Positions 1 to 6,872 of a stretch of DNA of 23,045 nt are shown here, piece after piece. The notes under the pieces are model-generated. The model did no database searches. It was not told the DNA's origin and saw only the letters and a list, made by a program, of their open reading frames with translations. Source of the stretch: a virus; IMG/VR virus record IMGVR_UViG_3300030104_006033, positions 1 to 23,045 of that record; one strand, written 5' to 3'. The position numbers and the translations under genes are program-made. Each line of letters starts with the position of its first letter. Positions within the stretch are counted from its first letter, which is position 1.

Positions 1-71
1 CCCATTAGGGTATTTACCTCATCTTGAGAAAGTTTTACACCAGAATAACTGGTTAAGACTTCATCTGACAT
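1..71 (-). CDS. Unknown late protein, N-terminal fragment cut by window edge
   Basis: Only the first 23 codons are visible (begins MSDEVLTSYSGVKLSQDEV). The ATG at 71-69 follows a good ribosome binding site (CAGGAG, about 6 bases upstream), which supports a true start. It lies downstream of the portal and the two lysine-rich genes on the same strand, so it probably belongs to the head module. Phages of this layout often have a scaffold, protease or head protein next, but the fragment is too short to tell. Confidence 0.6.
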   Translation of the reverse strand, partial: MSDEVLTSYSGVKLSQDEVNTLM

Positions 72-141
72 TTGTAGTCTCCTGTGTTTGTTTTTTCAAT
101 TCTTATGCCCTTCTTATAAGCCTACGTTTTTTTTTTCTTAC

Positions 142-504
142 CTATTTATTTGCCCTATAAGGACCTATCATAGTCCTACCACGTTTTTTAGAATGTTTAG
201 TTATAACGAACTTTTTGCGATATTTCTTTTTACCTGTTTTATCTTTTTTTCTTTCCTCTTCAACTTTCTTATTTTTTCTTGTAGTTAGTTTATCTTCTAC
301 TTTAAAACGTAAACGGTTCAAATAAGTATCTTTATATGTTTTTGTTTTTTTCTTGTCGTGAGTAACAGTATTATATGCCCGAACTCCTACCTTTGTACCT
401 TTTTTATCTTTGATATCTCTATCTGGGTTAATTGTGGCCTTACCAGTTGTTCGGGTAATGGTATTTTTTTTAAGTTTTTTCTTTTTTGTATAGCGTCCTG
501 ACAT
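142..504 (-). CDS. Lysine-rich basic protein, unknown function
   Basis: 120 residues, very rich in Lys and Arg along the whole length (for example KKKKLKK near residue 8, KKKYRKK near residue 92), with few hydrophobic residues and no membrane segment. No family is recognised. The start ATG overlaps the stop of the preceding 57-residue gene as TAATG, which supports translational coupling and the chosen start. The charge suggests a nucleic-acid-binding or virion-internal protein; that is inference only. The A-rich codons make chance openness somewhat easier, but direction, spacing and start overlap all fit a real late gene. Confidence 0.7.
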   Translation of the reverse strand: MSGRYTKKKKLKKNTITRTTGKATINPDRDIKDKKGTKVGVRAYNTVTHDKKKTKTYKDTYLNRLRFKVEDKLTTRKNKKVEEERKKDKTGKKKYRKKFVITKHSKKRGRTMIGPYRANK

Positions 505-677
505 TACTCAATCTCCATTTTCTTGCCTGATATTTTATATATGGGTCCAGCCCCTTTTCTTTTTGTATGTTTTTTTCTTTTTTTCTTGACCTTTAAACCT
601 TGCGTATCAAACTTTTTCTTTTTCCTTTTTTTTAATGCTTTTGCATACGCTGGGTCAACATCTAAATAAACTGGCAT
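504..677 (-). CDS. Small lysine-rich protein, 57 aa
   Basis: Begins MPVYLDVDPAYAKALKKRKK and ends GAGPIYKISGKKMEIE. Its ATG (677-675) overlaps the portal stop codon as TAATG, and its own stop overlaps the next start in the same way, so it sits in a tightly coupled chain. The middle is a run of Lys and Arg; the two ends look folded rather than low complexity. No family recognised. Its similarity in composition to the following 120-residue protein suggests related jobs, perhaps contact with packaged DNA, but this is inference. Confidence 0.7.
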   Translation of the reverse strand: MPVYLDVDPAYAKALKKRKKKKFDTQGLKVKKKRKKHTKRKGAGPIYKISGKKMEIE

Positions 678-2440
678 TATTCTTCTCCTTGCATCTGGTT
701 CATCATTTGAGGATTTGCTTGTAATTGTTGGAATATTTCATCCTCTGACATTCCTTCAAATTGTTCCGCACTTACTTGTTGTTGTGCCTGTGCTTCTCTC
801 ATTTTTGATATTAATCTTTCCACTCCAGGCAATTGCATATTTTCAAGTATATACTCTGGGTCTTGTATCAACCCAGCTTGGACTAAGGCAAGTATTTTTT
901 CTTCGATATACGCCCTATTATCAGGCAACATAGACCCAACCCTAGCACGAACCATTGTATCTACTTCATTAAATTCCATACCCACATACCGAATTTCAGC
1001 AGTATTGCCTTCTGCATCTTTGGTTTCCAAGGTATGCATTTTTTCACCCATATTTTTAATCATAGCAATCCACATCTGACCTAATACTTGCATTGCAGCA
1101 TCTAGTTGTCGAGCCTTGAAATCAATTTTATTTGAAGCTGCTTTCATATAGGTTTGTGCCTGTATACCACTTGTTACATTGGGTTCCTGTTTTCCCATAG
1201 TAGACCTAGTAACTCCAGAGACTGTTTCAAACATATCTACCATTAATTGGTAAAAATTGAATACATATCCGGGCATACTTGATGGTTGTTGCATTGTTAC
1301 CGATCCTGGACCTCGTTTTCGTATTATAGCTCCGGGTTTATTATTGATTTGGTCTTGCACATCTGCTGTTTCATCTACTAACCACATCGGATTAGCCATC
1401 AAGTGGATGTTATCCATTACTTGAGATGCAATCCTATCTAATGCTAGATTAATACTTTTTAATCTTTTCGGTTCTGGTTTCCCCCAGAATGAATGTGCCG
1501 ATCCGCCATTTTTCATCACCACAAACGGGAAAGGATATGGACATCGATTCATTTGGTCCAAGAACTGATATCTACTAGGCCCATCGTATAATATGACATC
1601 GTTTGCCATACAGACCTTTCGTATCCCCCCTGGATATTTGGGTTTGCCAACCTTATCATCTTCATTTGTGTATTCAACACTACCATCTCTCATCCATACT
1701 TCTATCAGGAGCGCACGGTCTTCCAAGTTTTGCATGGCCTCAGATTCGCCTTCAAAATAATTAGTCTCTTGCCCTTGCGTATCAGTAACTTGAACCAAAG
1801 CTTTGTCACCTTGTTGCACATCTGTAATTTTCAATGCTTCGTATTCGTTTAACTTTCCCATTGGTTTTACGAACTTTCCTTTCTCAGGAAATAATTTTTG
1901 TATTTCATATAGTGGCCTAGGAGCCATATGAACAATGTATTGGGCATTCTCAAGTTTTGTTGCACTTGGATTTACATAAAAGGAGAAGGGGTCCACAATA
2001 TCACAATCTGGTAAATCGTCATGCATATTCCAATTTAACTTGACAATGCCCGTACCATAGACCAAGTAATCTGTCAACCATTCTGGAACCAAGGTTGCCA
2101 TATCACGCATATACCATAAATCATCTAATTGTGCTTGTAATGTGTTCGCTATAAATCTTGTTTCATCCTCTGACCCAACAGGAATTACATCTATTTTTGG
2201 TGGCTTAGAAGACATAATAGGAATTTGGGTGTCAATGACATTAGCAATCATGTCCAATGTCAATTGATTCTTAAATTCGGGCATATTCATTCCTGCCCAA
2301 TGTTCACCCATATATAATTTTTCTGATTCTCGCCAAACCTCAGAGGTTTTTCTTCTGGATTTCTTTGCCATCTCTACCATAGCCTTAATTCTTTTGACTA
2401 ATTCAGCTTCTTTCCCTACTGCTTGATAATCTTTTGCCAT
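677..2440 (-). CDS. Phage portal protein (P22-type)
   Basis: 587 residues, a normal length for P22-like portals. The portal forms the dodecameric ring at one capsid vertex through which the terminase pumps DNA. Support: position directly downstream of the large terminase with one small gene between, length, and the familiar pattern of an N-terminal helical region (VWRESEKLYMGEHWAG, about residues 40-55), a central DPFSFYVNPSAT segment (about 150) and a Gln/Met/Glu-rich C-terminal tail (QMMNQMQGEE). The ATG overlaps the previous stop as TAATG. The tail could be the flexible crown or barrel region seen in this family. The exact portal subfamily is inferred from overall resemblance. Confidence 0.88.
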   Translation of the reverse strand: MAKDYQAVGKEAELVKRIKAMVEMAKKSRRKTSEVWRESEKLYMGEHWAGMNMPEFKNQLTLDMIANVIDTQIPIMSSKPPKIDVIPVGSEDETRFIANTLQAQLDDLWYMRDMATLVPEWLTDYLVYGTGIVKLNWNMHDDLPDCDIVDPFSFYVNPSATKLENAQYIVHMAPRPLYEIQKLFPEKGKFVKPMGKLNEYEALKITDVQQGDKALVQVTDTQGQETNYFEGESEAMQNLEDRALLIEVWMRDGSVEYTNEDDKVGKPKYPGGIRKVCMANDVILYDGPSRYQFLDQMNRCPYPFPFVVMKNGGSAHSFWGKPEPKRLKSINLALDRIASQVMDNIHLMANPMWLVDETADVQDQINNKPGAIIRKRGPGSVTMQQPSSMPGYVFNFYQLMVDMFETVSGVTRSTMGKQEPNVTSGIQAQTYMKAASNKIDFKARQLDAAMQVLGQMWIAMIKNMGEKMHTLETKDAEGNTAEIRYVGMEFNEVDTMVRARVGSMLPDNRAYIEEKILALVQAGLIQDPEYILENMQLPGVERLISKMREAQAQQQVSAEQFEGMSEDEIFQQLQANPQMMNQMQGEE

Positions 2441-2682
2441 TAATTCAATGCCCTTGGGTTATATCCAGAATGCATGATTTCATTAATCGTTATCATAATT
2501 TGTAAATATGCAAACTTCATTTGTCCATTTATCTCTTTCCATCCATCATGTTTTAAATCAGCCTCTTCGACTTCTACCATTTCCCAACAACCCTCTTCAA
2601 GATTAAATTTTTCAACTATCCTCGTAACCCCGGAACGTCTGTTTTGTTTGACTCGAACTTTTGCATCAATTTCATTATCCAT
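2440..2682 (-). CDS. Small hypothetical protein between terminase and portal
   Basis: 80 residues (MDNEIDAKVRVKQNRRSGV...). The first 67 bases lie inside the 3' end of the terminase gene in another frame, and the stop overlaps the portal ATG. No membrane segment; the N-terminal half has alternating charged residues and the C-terminal half looks helical. No family recognised. A small gene here in phages can be a head-tail or portal accessory protein, but nothing in the sequence settles this. Confidence 0.65.
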   Translation of the reverse strand: MDNEIDAKVRVKQNRRSGVTRIVEKFNLEEGCWEMVEVEEADLKHDGWKEINGQMKFAYLQIMITINEIMHSGYNPRALN

Positions 2683-3977
2683 GGCCTTGCTTCTTCCTTT
2701 TTTGGGTTACCGATGTGCATAAGCGCGTATCTGGCGGAATCAGCAAGATGGTCTGGGCCTTTTGTGTCGAGGTCCTCAGGTCTGCGTAAGTCATGTACCA
2801 ACATCGGAATAGTTTCGATAAATTTGTAACAGGTTTTGAATATATGTAACCGTGGTGGCGTGTCATCAGCCCAGTATAAATATTCTCGCAAAAGATTCCA
2901 ACCAGATAACCTATCGTTATTTGCTTTTATTACATTTATACCACCTTTTCGTAAAATATCAGCAATTGCCATGTGACTTCCTGCTTGAATATCTGACCTA
3001 TTTGTACTTTGAGGATTTCGTATCCACATAGAAGGGTCACCCATTGTTGCACGATAATCTTCACCCTTAGATAAAGCGTTTATTGCATCAATGTGGCCTG
3101 ATAACTCCATTTCAGCAACATTATAATCCCGGTAGAGGTATACATTTTTATTTGGGTCTACTGCAAACCATGTTACAGCAAATGGTGCTTTGTATCCATA
3201 ATCAATCCCCCTGTAACGATACCAGTTGCTTGGAATATGAAATGGTTCGCATACATGAATATCATATCTCCATTGACTAAAATATTGACCATAATACACA
3301 TCCCAGTCACCATCTAACCATGCCCTTCTTAGTTCATCTGGTAAACCCTTTAACATTTCAAAATACCCTGGGTCTTCTTGCATTAATTTTGGGTTATCAT
3401 GTATTTTACTAGGTATAAATATTCTGGTTCTGTTCGTTACTGGATCGTAATGAGTTTTTTCCCTTTCATTATCTACAAACCTTTTTTTAAACCAACTATG
3501 TCCGGGACCTCCTGGGTTACAAGTCAAAAATACTTGTGGAGCTAAACCTACAGTACTTCTGCAACTAGATATTAACTTTAAGTAATCTTCTTCATCTCCT
3601 ATTAGAGTAGCTTCCTCAATACCCATTTTTTGGTATTCATGTCCCTGATACTTCTGGTATGCCTGTTTGTCCATTAAGTGACCCGTTCTAATAATTGCAC
3701 CTGTGGGAAAGCGAAATTCTGCTGGGTTACCAACAACTTCCACATCTAAATGCTTATACATTTGTGTAGCTCTATCGATGTAATCCCTTAAATCATCATA
3801 GTTACGGCGAATAATAAGTCCCCTAAATGAAGGGTTATTTAAATATTCTGGGTCTACCATCCATGCCATTAGGCAACTACTTTTACCCCCACCCCTTGCA
3901 CCACCAAATGCTATTTCAAATTCTCTTCTAGCAAGAGCAAATGCTTGTCGTGGATGTGGTTCCCAATGGATTTGCAT
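2616..3977 (-). CDS. terL: Terminase large subunit (packaging ATPase and nuclease)
   Basis: 453 residues. The N-terminal ATPase has a Walker A motif GGARGGGKSS at residues 25-34, a Walker B with catalytic acids MGIEEAT near 118-124, and a coupling motif TCNPGGPGHSW near 152-162. The C-terminal RNase H-like nuclease shows RGIDYGYKAPF (Asp259), GDPSMW (Asp314) and GPDHLADSARY (Asp409), the expected three acidic positions. It cuts concatemeric phage DNA and drives it into the prohead through the portal encoded just downstream. The ATG overlaps the upstream stop as TAATG. The domain set is complete and of normal length, so it should be functional. Confidence 0.96.
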   Translation of the reverse strand: MQIHWEPHPRQAFALARREFEIAFGGARGGGKSSCLMAWMVDPEYLNNPSFRGLIIRRNYDDLRDYIDRATQMYKHLDVEVVGNPAEFRFPTGAIIRTGHLMDKQAYQKYQGHEYQKMGIEEATLIGDEEDYLKLISSCRSTVGLAPQVFLTCNPGGPGHSWFKKRFVDNEREKTHYDPVTNRTRIFIPSKIHDNPKLMQEDPGYFEMLKGLPDELRRAWLDGDWDVYYGQYFSQWRYDIHVCEPFHIPSNWYRYRGIDYGYKAPFAVTWFAVDPNKNVYLYRDYNVAEMELSGHIDAINALSKGEDYRATMGDPSMWIRNPQSTNRSDIQAGSHMAIADILRKGGINVIKANNDRLSGWNLLREYLYWADDTPPRLHIFKTCYKFIETIPMLVHDLRRPEDLDTKGPDHLADSARYALMHIGNPKKEEARPWIMKLMQKFESNKTDVPGLRG

Positions 3978-4219
3978 TATCTATTCTTAATATAGTTTTT
4001 TAATTGGGATGCCTCTTTGACCTTTTTACTCCAGGTAAAGTGCATAGGTGAATAATCTTCTATTTTTGCTATATGTGCGACCTTATCCATCGCCCTAGCT
4101 AAACACTCAGCTTCTTTGTTATCACCTATAGCAACTAAATTCGTTATATAGTTATTATTATGATTCATTGTAGTATATAATTCATAAATAGCTTTAGCTT
4201 GTTTTTCTGTTAATCTCAT
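3977..4219 (-). CDS. Hypothetical protein, 80 aa
   Basis: Helical, charged, soluble-looking protein (MRLTEKQAKAIYELYTTMNH...) with no membrane segment and no recognised motif. Start and stop both overlap neighbours (ATGA upstream, TAATG downstream into the large terminase), so it is part of the packaging operon. A GGGGGT tract lies just before the ATG. Its place directly before terL is where some phages carry a small terminase subunit, but the better small-terminase candidate here is the GNPKGRPK protein at 4822-5172. Confidence 0.65.
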   Translation of the reverse strand: MRLTEKQAKAIYELYTTMNHNNNYITNLVAIGDNKEAECLARAMDKVAHIAKIEDYSPMHFTWSKKVKEASQLKNYIKNR

Positions 4220-4437
4220 TTATACCCCCAGTAAGTTTCTTTATTGAACTTGGATTGTTCATATTTAGTCATCTTTTTCCAGCACTTTGGCAGCGCTTGG
4301 ACTCTGGTATCCCGACCACTTGCAATACCACAAAAAAGGTAGCTTTTATCAGATTTTTTAGAGGTGATTGGGTCCCATTTGGAATATGCAGCAAAACCAC
4401 AATTTCGGTAATTAATTTTAGGGCAGGGTCTGAACAT
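4216..4437 (-). CDS. Hypothetical Cys-containing small protein, 73 aa
   Basis: Begins MFRPCPKINYRNCGFAAYSK and is rich in aromatic and basic residues, with four cysteines (5, 13, 36, 52). The spacing does not make a standard zinc finger, but CP...NCG and CGIA segments could bind metal. Its stop overlaps the next start as ATGA. The ribosome binding site is weak, so translation may depend on the preceding gene. No family recognised. Confidence 0.6.
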   Translation of the reverse strand: MFRPCPKINYRNCGFAAYSKWDPITSKKSDKSYLFCGIASGRDTRVQALPKCWKKMTKYEQSKFNKETYWGYK

Positions 4438-4442
4438 TAATT

Positions 4443-4589
4443 TTATTTACCCACCTGCTTCATTGCAGTCTTATGTGCTTCATCAAAGGTCATCCCCTTG
4501 TCCATAAGTGCCTTCATTAGGTTGATATGTTTAGCTGAATGATGTTTAGCGTGTTTTTTGAACATCAATGCTTTTTGATATCTATTCAT
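4443..4589 (-). CDS. Small hypothetical protein, 48 aa
   Basis: Encodes a short basic, His-rich helical protein (MNRYQKALMFKKHAKHHSAK...). A clear ribosome binding site (GAGGT, five bases before the ATG) supports it, and it fills a gap before the gene at 4437. No family recognised. The pattern DKGMTFDEAHKTAMKQ near the C-terminus looks like a short helix-turn-helix or helical hairpin. Confidence 0.65.
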   Translation of the reverse strand: MNRYQKALMFKKHAKHHSAKHINLMKALMDKGMTFDEAHKTAMKQVGK

Positions 4590-4627
4590 GTTTTACCTCA
4601 AATTATTTTATTGCAATCTATCTAGGA

Positions 4628-4683
4628 GTCACAATGGCACAGGTGACGGATGGGACCCGACGAGCGGGATGCCCCCGGACGCC
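4628..4683. other. GC-rich structured island in the gap upstream of the packaging genes
   Basis: The 232-base gap 4590-4821 holds a sharply GC-rich patch in otherwise AT-rich DNA. Visible inverted repeats are GTCAC/GTGAC (4628-4632, 4643-4647) and CCCG/CGGG (4656-4659, 4665-4668, loop ACGAG), with flanking G and C runs that could extend the second. Two overlapping short open frames cross it: plus strand 4634-4750 (38 aa, GGAG five bases before the ATG) and minus strand 4618-4728 (36 aa, no ribosome binding site). Candidates are a terminase recognition site (cos or pac, by position), a structured leader RNA, or a small gene. None can be proved here. Confidence 0.4.
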
Positions 4684-4791
4684 AAAAATAAATAAATGTC
4701 TCTCGATTGTTTTGGATACGACTACCATTATATTTTTGGATGGATTTTGACCTCGTTCACTATGTTATCGAGTACCTCTCCTCTATAAATT

Positions 4792-4809
4792 ATTACTAGT
4801 GGCAAAATC
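4792..4809 (-). repeat. Third, diverged copy of the TTTGCCACTGGTAAA element
   Basis: On the minus strand this reads ATTTTGCCACTAGTAAT, matching at 16 of 18 positions the near-palindrome that occurs twice around the tRNA (17028-17049 and 17276-17297). It lies just past the stop of the gene at 4822-5172. A shared operator or integrase arm site is possible; with one diverged copy, chance cannot be excluded. Confidence 0.4.
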
Positions 4810-4821
4810 AAGTGCAATGTC

Positions 4822-5172
4822 TTAATCTACCTTACTATCTTGGTCGGTCGGCAAAAAAGTTGGACTCTCACTCTCCTTGATTGTACTTACTTTTTTAGGG
4901 TCGAGGGATACTTTTTCTGGCAAAACTATCACCCCTTGAATTACCTTTTGTTCTACTTCCATTTGCATTGCCTTTAAATCTGGAACCATCTTAGGTAATA
5001 GAATTCTCCATGCAGAAACTTGCCTTTTATCATTATCATTCATTGCAACATCAAATAACTTCTGAACTAATTCGTTCCTCTGAGGATGTAATCTCACCAA
5101 GTCCTTTACACTTGTTTTTGGTCGTCCTTTCGGATTACCACTAACACCTTTCACCCAATTACCTTTGTGCAT
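4822..5172 (-). CDS. GNPKGRPK-motif protein, candidate small terminase subunit
   Basis: 116 residues. The N-terminus holds GNWVKGVSGNPKGRPK (residues 4-19), the signature of the DUF5681 group, whose basic GRPK core resembles an AT-hook. The middle (VAMNDNDKRQVSAWRILLPKMVPDLKAMQMEVEQ) is helical and the C-terminus acidic and Ser-rich. Members are often found just before large terminase genes and may act as the DNA-recognition subunit; that role is inference. It is the first leftward gene from the divergent promoter region at 5173-5330 and therefore heads the packaging operon. Confidence 0.65.
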   Translation of the reverse strand: MHKGNWVKGVSGNPKGRPKTSVKDLVRLHPQRNELVQKLFDVAMNDNDKRQVSAWRILLPKMVPDLKAMQMEVEQKVIQGVIVLPEKVSLDPKKVSTIKESESPTFLPTDQDSKVD

Positions 5173-5256
5173 CTGTTTTTTCTCTGTTTATTTTTTGAAT
5201 GTATATATATATCGGAATGTTATACAACCACATAATTACCATAAAAATAATATTCC

Positions 5257-5284
5257 TTGACTTATTGTAGTGTTACACTATAAC
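5257..5284 (+). promoter_or_regulatory. Sigma-70-like promoter with palindromic operator for the plus-strand operon
   Basis: TTGACT at 5257-5262 and TATAAC at 5279-5284 are separated by 16 bases, a good -35/-10 pair. A perfect 13-base palindrome, TAGTGTTACACTA (5268-5280), lies between them and touches the -10, where a bound regulator would block RNA polymerase. It drives the gene starting at 5331 and the integrase operon behind it. The rest of the 158-base divergent region (5173-5330) is AT-rich and should also hold the leftward promoter, which I could not pick out with certainty. Confidence 0.65.
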
Positions 5285-5315
5285 ATTACTATATCATTTA
5301 ATTAAATAACCTATT

Positions 5316-5330
5316 AAAAGGACGGCAAAA
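5316..5330 (+). promoter_or_regulatory. Extended ribosome binding motif AAAAGGACGGCAAAA
   Basis: The same extended sequence precedes four plus-strand genes: AAAAGGACGGCAAAA before 5331, AAAGGAACGGCAATAAA before 6074, AAAAGGATGGCAAAA before 6873 and AAAGGACGGCATCAAAA before 9066. AAGGA is an ordinary Shine-Dalgarno core, but the following YGGCA is also kept. This motif fixes two starts: it moves the 6035 frame to 6074 and the 6864 frame to 6873. A fifth copy (17416-17425) sits in the loop of a terminator, with no gene after it. Confidence 0.75.
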
Positions 5331-6044
5331 ATGAAACAAATACAAATCACTAAAAAAATACTTGAGGAGTTTTTACCAATATCTTCATGGAGAAACTTTG
5401 AAGTATTACCAGAAATAGTTATAGAGTTTATCAAATACCACAACATTACACCAATTGAACATAATTGGTATCAAAGTGGTGGTGGTTGTTGTCATTATTT
5501 TCTCAGAGATAGTGATAAACATATTTGGAGTTTCCATTGTGCAGATGAAATAATAGAGTATTCATATAATAAATGGGATTCAATTGATGACTATTTAGAA
5601 ACAGATGATGAACAACTAGAAGATAAATTGTATGGTTTTGGGTGGGAATGTGAAAGTCCAAATTATAATGAGAGACATAAACACAACCAATGGAAATTTG
5701 ATTTTTATGTTCGACCACAATTAGAAGACAACCAATGTCACATCCATGAACAAAATGATGATGATTGTATTTTGTGTAATACAGATGAATTTAAAGTAGG
5801 TGATTTAGTCAAAATAAAAAAAGAACATGGTGTAGTGGGTAGTAATAATACACTTTTTTTCGAGTCTGTTTGGACAATAAAAAGAATAGATAAAGATTCT
5901 GTTGATTTACATGAAAAACGTAGAGGTGGTGTTAAAGAGGAATGTTTTTTTCTAAATGAACGTCCTTATTATGTAGAAAATGAAGTGGTAATAAATAACA
6001 AATTGGAAGGGTTTCCAATATCATTAATTGAACATTGTATTTAA
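5331..6044 (+). CDS. Unknown protein with possible zinc site and SH3/KOW-like C-terminal domain
   Basis: 237 residues, acidic, no membrane segment. Residues about 45-120 are rich in Trp, His, Tyr and Asp (YQSGGGCCHYFLRD; GFGWECESP). Near residues 138-152 there is CHIHEQNDDDCILC, a plausible metal-binding C-x-H...C-x-x-C cluster. After it, DEFKVGDLVKIKKEHGVVG and VWTIKRIDKDSVDL look like the barrel of an SH3 or KOW domain. No family is recognised. First gene of the plus operon, with the extended ribosome motif directly upstream. Its 3' end is close to the next gene's ribosome site, so they should be co-transcribed. Confidence 0.8.
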   Translation: MKQIQITKKILEEFLPISSWRNFEVLPEIVIEFIKYHNITPIEHNWYQSGGGCCHYFLRDSDKHIWSFHCADEIIEYSYNKWDSIDDYLETDDEQLEDKLYGFGWECESPNYNERHKHNQWKFDFYVRPQLEDNQCHIHEQNDDDCILCNTDEFKVGDLVKIKKEHGVVGSNNTLFFESVWTIKRIDKDSVDLHEKRRGGVKEECFFLNERPYYVENEVVINNKLEGFPISLIEHCI

Positions 6045-6073
6045 TAACAAACAAAAAAAGGAACGGCAATAAA

Positions 6074-6796
6074 ATGAGTACACGAACAAACATAGTAGTA
6101 AAAGGTAATGACTCTGTTATCTATAAACATAGTGATGGATATCCAGAATATATTCTTCCGATAATAGTCCCATTCTTAAGGGTTTTTAAGAATAATCGAG
6201 GTAATGACCCAGAATATTGCATTGCATCGATTATAAGGGAATTTACAAGGCAAGAAATAATAACTAGTTCAGATTGGTACAAACAGATTGACAGAAATAG
6301 TGACGAGATACCAAGAGAATTTTGTTTTGGTTATGGAGTATCTGAACATATTCATGGAGACATCGATTATTTATATATAGTTGATTTAAAAAATGATGGT
6401 TGGGTAGATGTTTATGAAGTTGGTGCAAATGATAGGTTAATCCATGTTAAAGGAATCTGTTTAAAAAAGAAACTTGATGGTTCATCATTAGATATTGGGA
6501 GTTACAATGACTTAACACCAGAACAGAAAGAACATCACAAATCAAGGTTGGTTGGATCGATTCATAGTGGTTTAACGAGGGATTTCTTATATAATAATGG
6601 TTTGATAGAATACAGAAAAAATATAAGTGAATGGAGTACGGATGCAATTAATGAAGAAAGATGGATTATTCAAAATGAAATCATACCAGATATATTGGAT
6701 ACTTTAGAATTCAAAAAAGAACACTTTGATAAATTGAAATTATGTAATGATAAAATTAACATATGTTTTGAAATTCGAGATGAGAGGGGTGAATAA
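6074..6796 (+). CDS. Unknown phage protein with N-terminal STRTNIxVK...HSDGYPEY motif
   Basis: 240 residues. An upstream in-frame ATG at 6035 is open, but the start at 6074 is chosen because the extended ribosome motif lies just before it and the protein then begins MSTRTNIVVKGNDSVIYKHS. The pattern of STR-N-I, then Y-H-x-DGYPEY, is one I associate with uncharacterised phage and bacterial proteins; function unknown. The middle contains GYGVSEHIHGDIDYLYIVDL and DGWVDVYEVG, which look like beta strands. The stop codon is directly followed by the hammerhead ribozyme, with no spare base between. Confidence 0.8.
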   Translation: MSTRTNIVVKGNDSVIYKHSDGYPEYILPIIVPFLRVFKNNRGNDPEYCIASIIREFTRQEIITSSDWYKQIDRNSDEIPREFCFGYGVSEHIHGDIDYLYIVDLKNDGWVDVYEVGANDRLIHVKGICLKKKLDGSSLDIGSYNDLTPEQKEHHKSRLVGSIHSGLTRDFLYNNGLIEYRKNISEWSTDAINEERWIIQNEIIPDILDTLEFKKEHFDKLKLCNDKINICFEIRDERGE

Positions 6797-6853
6797 GGTT
6801 ATCTGATGAGTCCTATCTGGACGAAATAGGGGATTTATTCCCCTATCATAACC
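6797..6853 (+). ncRNA. Type I hammerhead self-cleaving ribozyme
   Basis: All parts are present in order. Stem I is GGTTAT (6797-6802) pairing with ATAACC (6848-6853), 6 of 6. The core CTGATGA is at 6803-6809. Stem II is GTCC/GGAC (6810-6813, 6819-6822) with loop TATCT. The core GAA is at 6823-6825. Stem III is ATAGGGGA/TCCCCTAT (6826-6833, 6839-6846), 8 of 8, with loop TTTAT. The unpaired C at 6847 is the cleavage-site base, so cutting should fall between 6847 and 6848. Both RNA ends leave through stem I, making it type I. It lies exactly between a stop codon and the next gene's ribosome site, so the operon mRNA should be split here. Confidence 0.93.
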
Positions 6854-6872
6854 AAATAAAAGGATGGCAAAA

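Noticed and set aside
88-288. Plus-strand hydrophobic open frame, Phe-rich
   Set aside because: Antisense of the lysine-rich gene: AAA codons read as TTT give false Phe-rich membrane-like protein.
4618-4728. 36-codon minus-strand frame over the GC-rich island
   Set aside because: No ribosome binding site and no recognised sequence; noted only as an alternative under the island.
6864-6872. In-frame ATG nine bases upstream of the chosen start at 6873
   Set aside because: This ATG is part of the GGATGGCA ribosome motif that precedes the real start, as in the sister genes.
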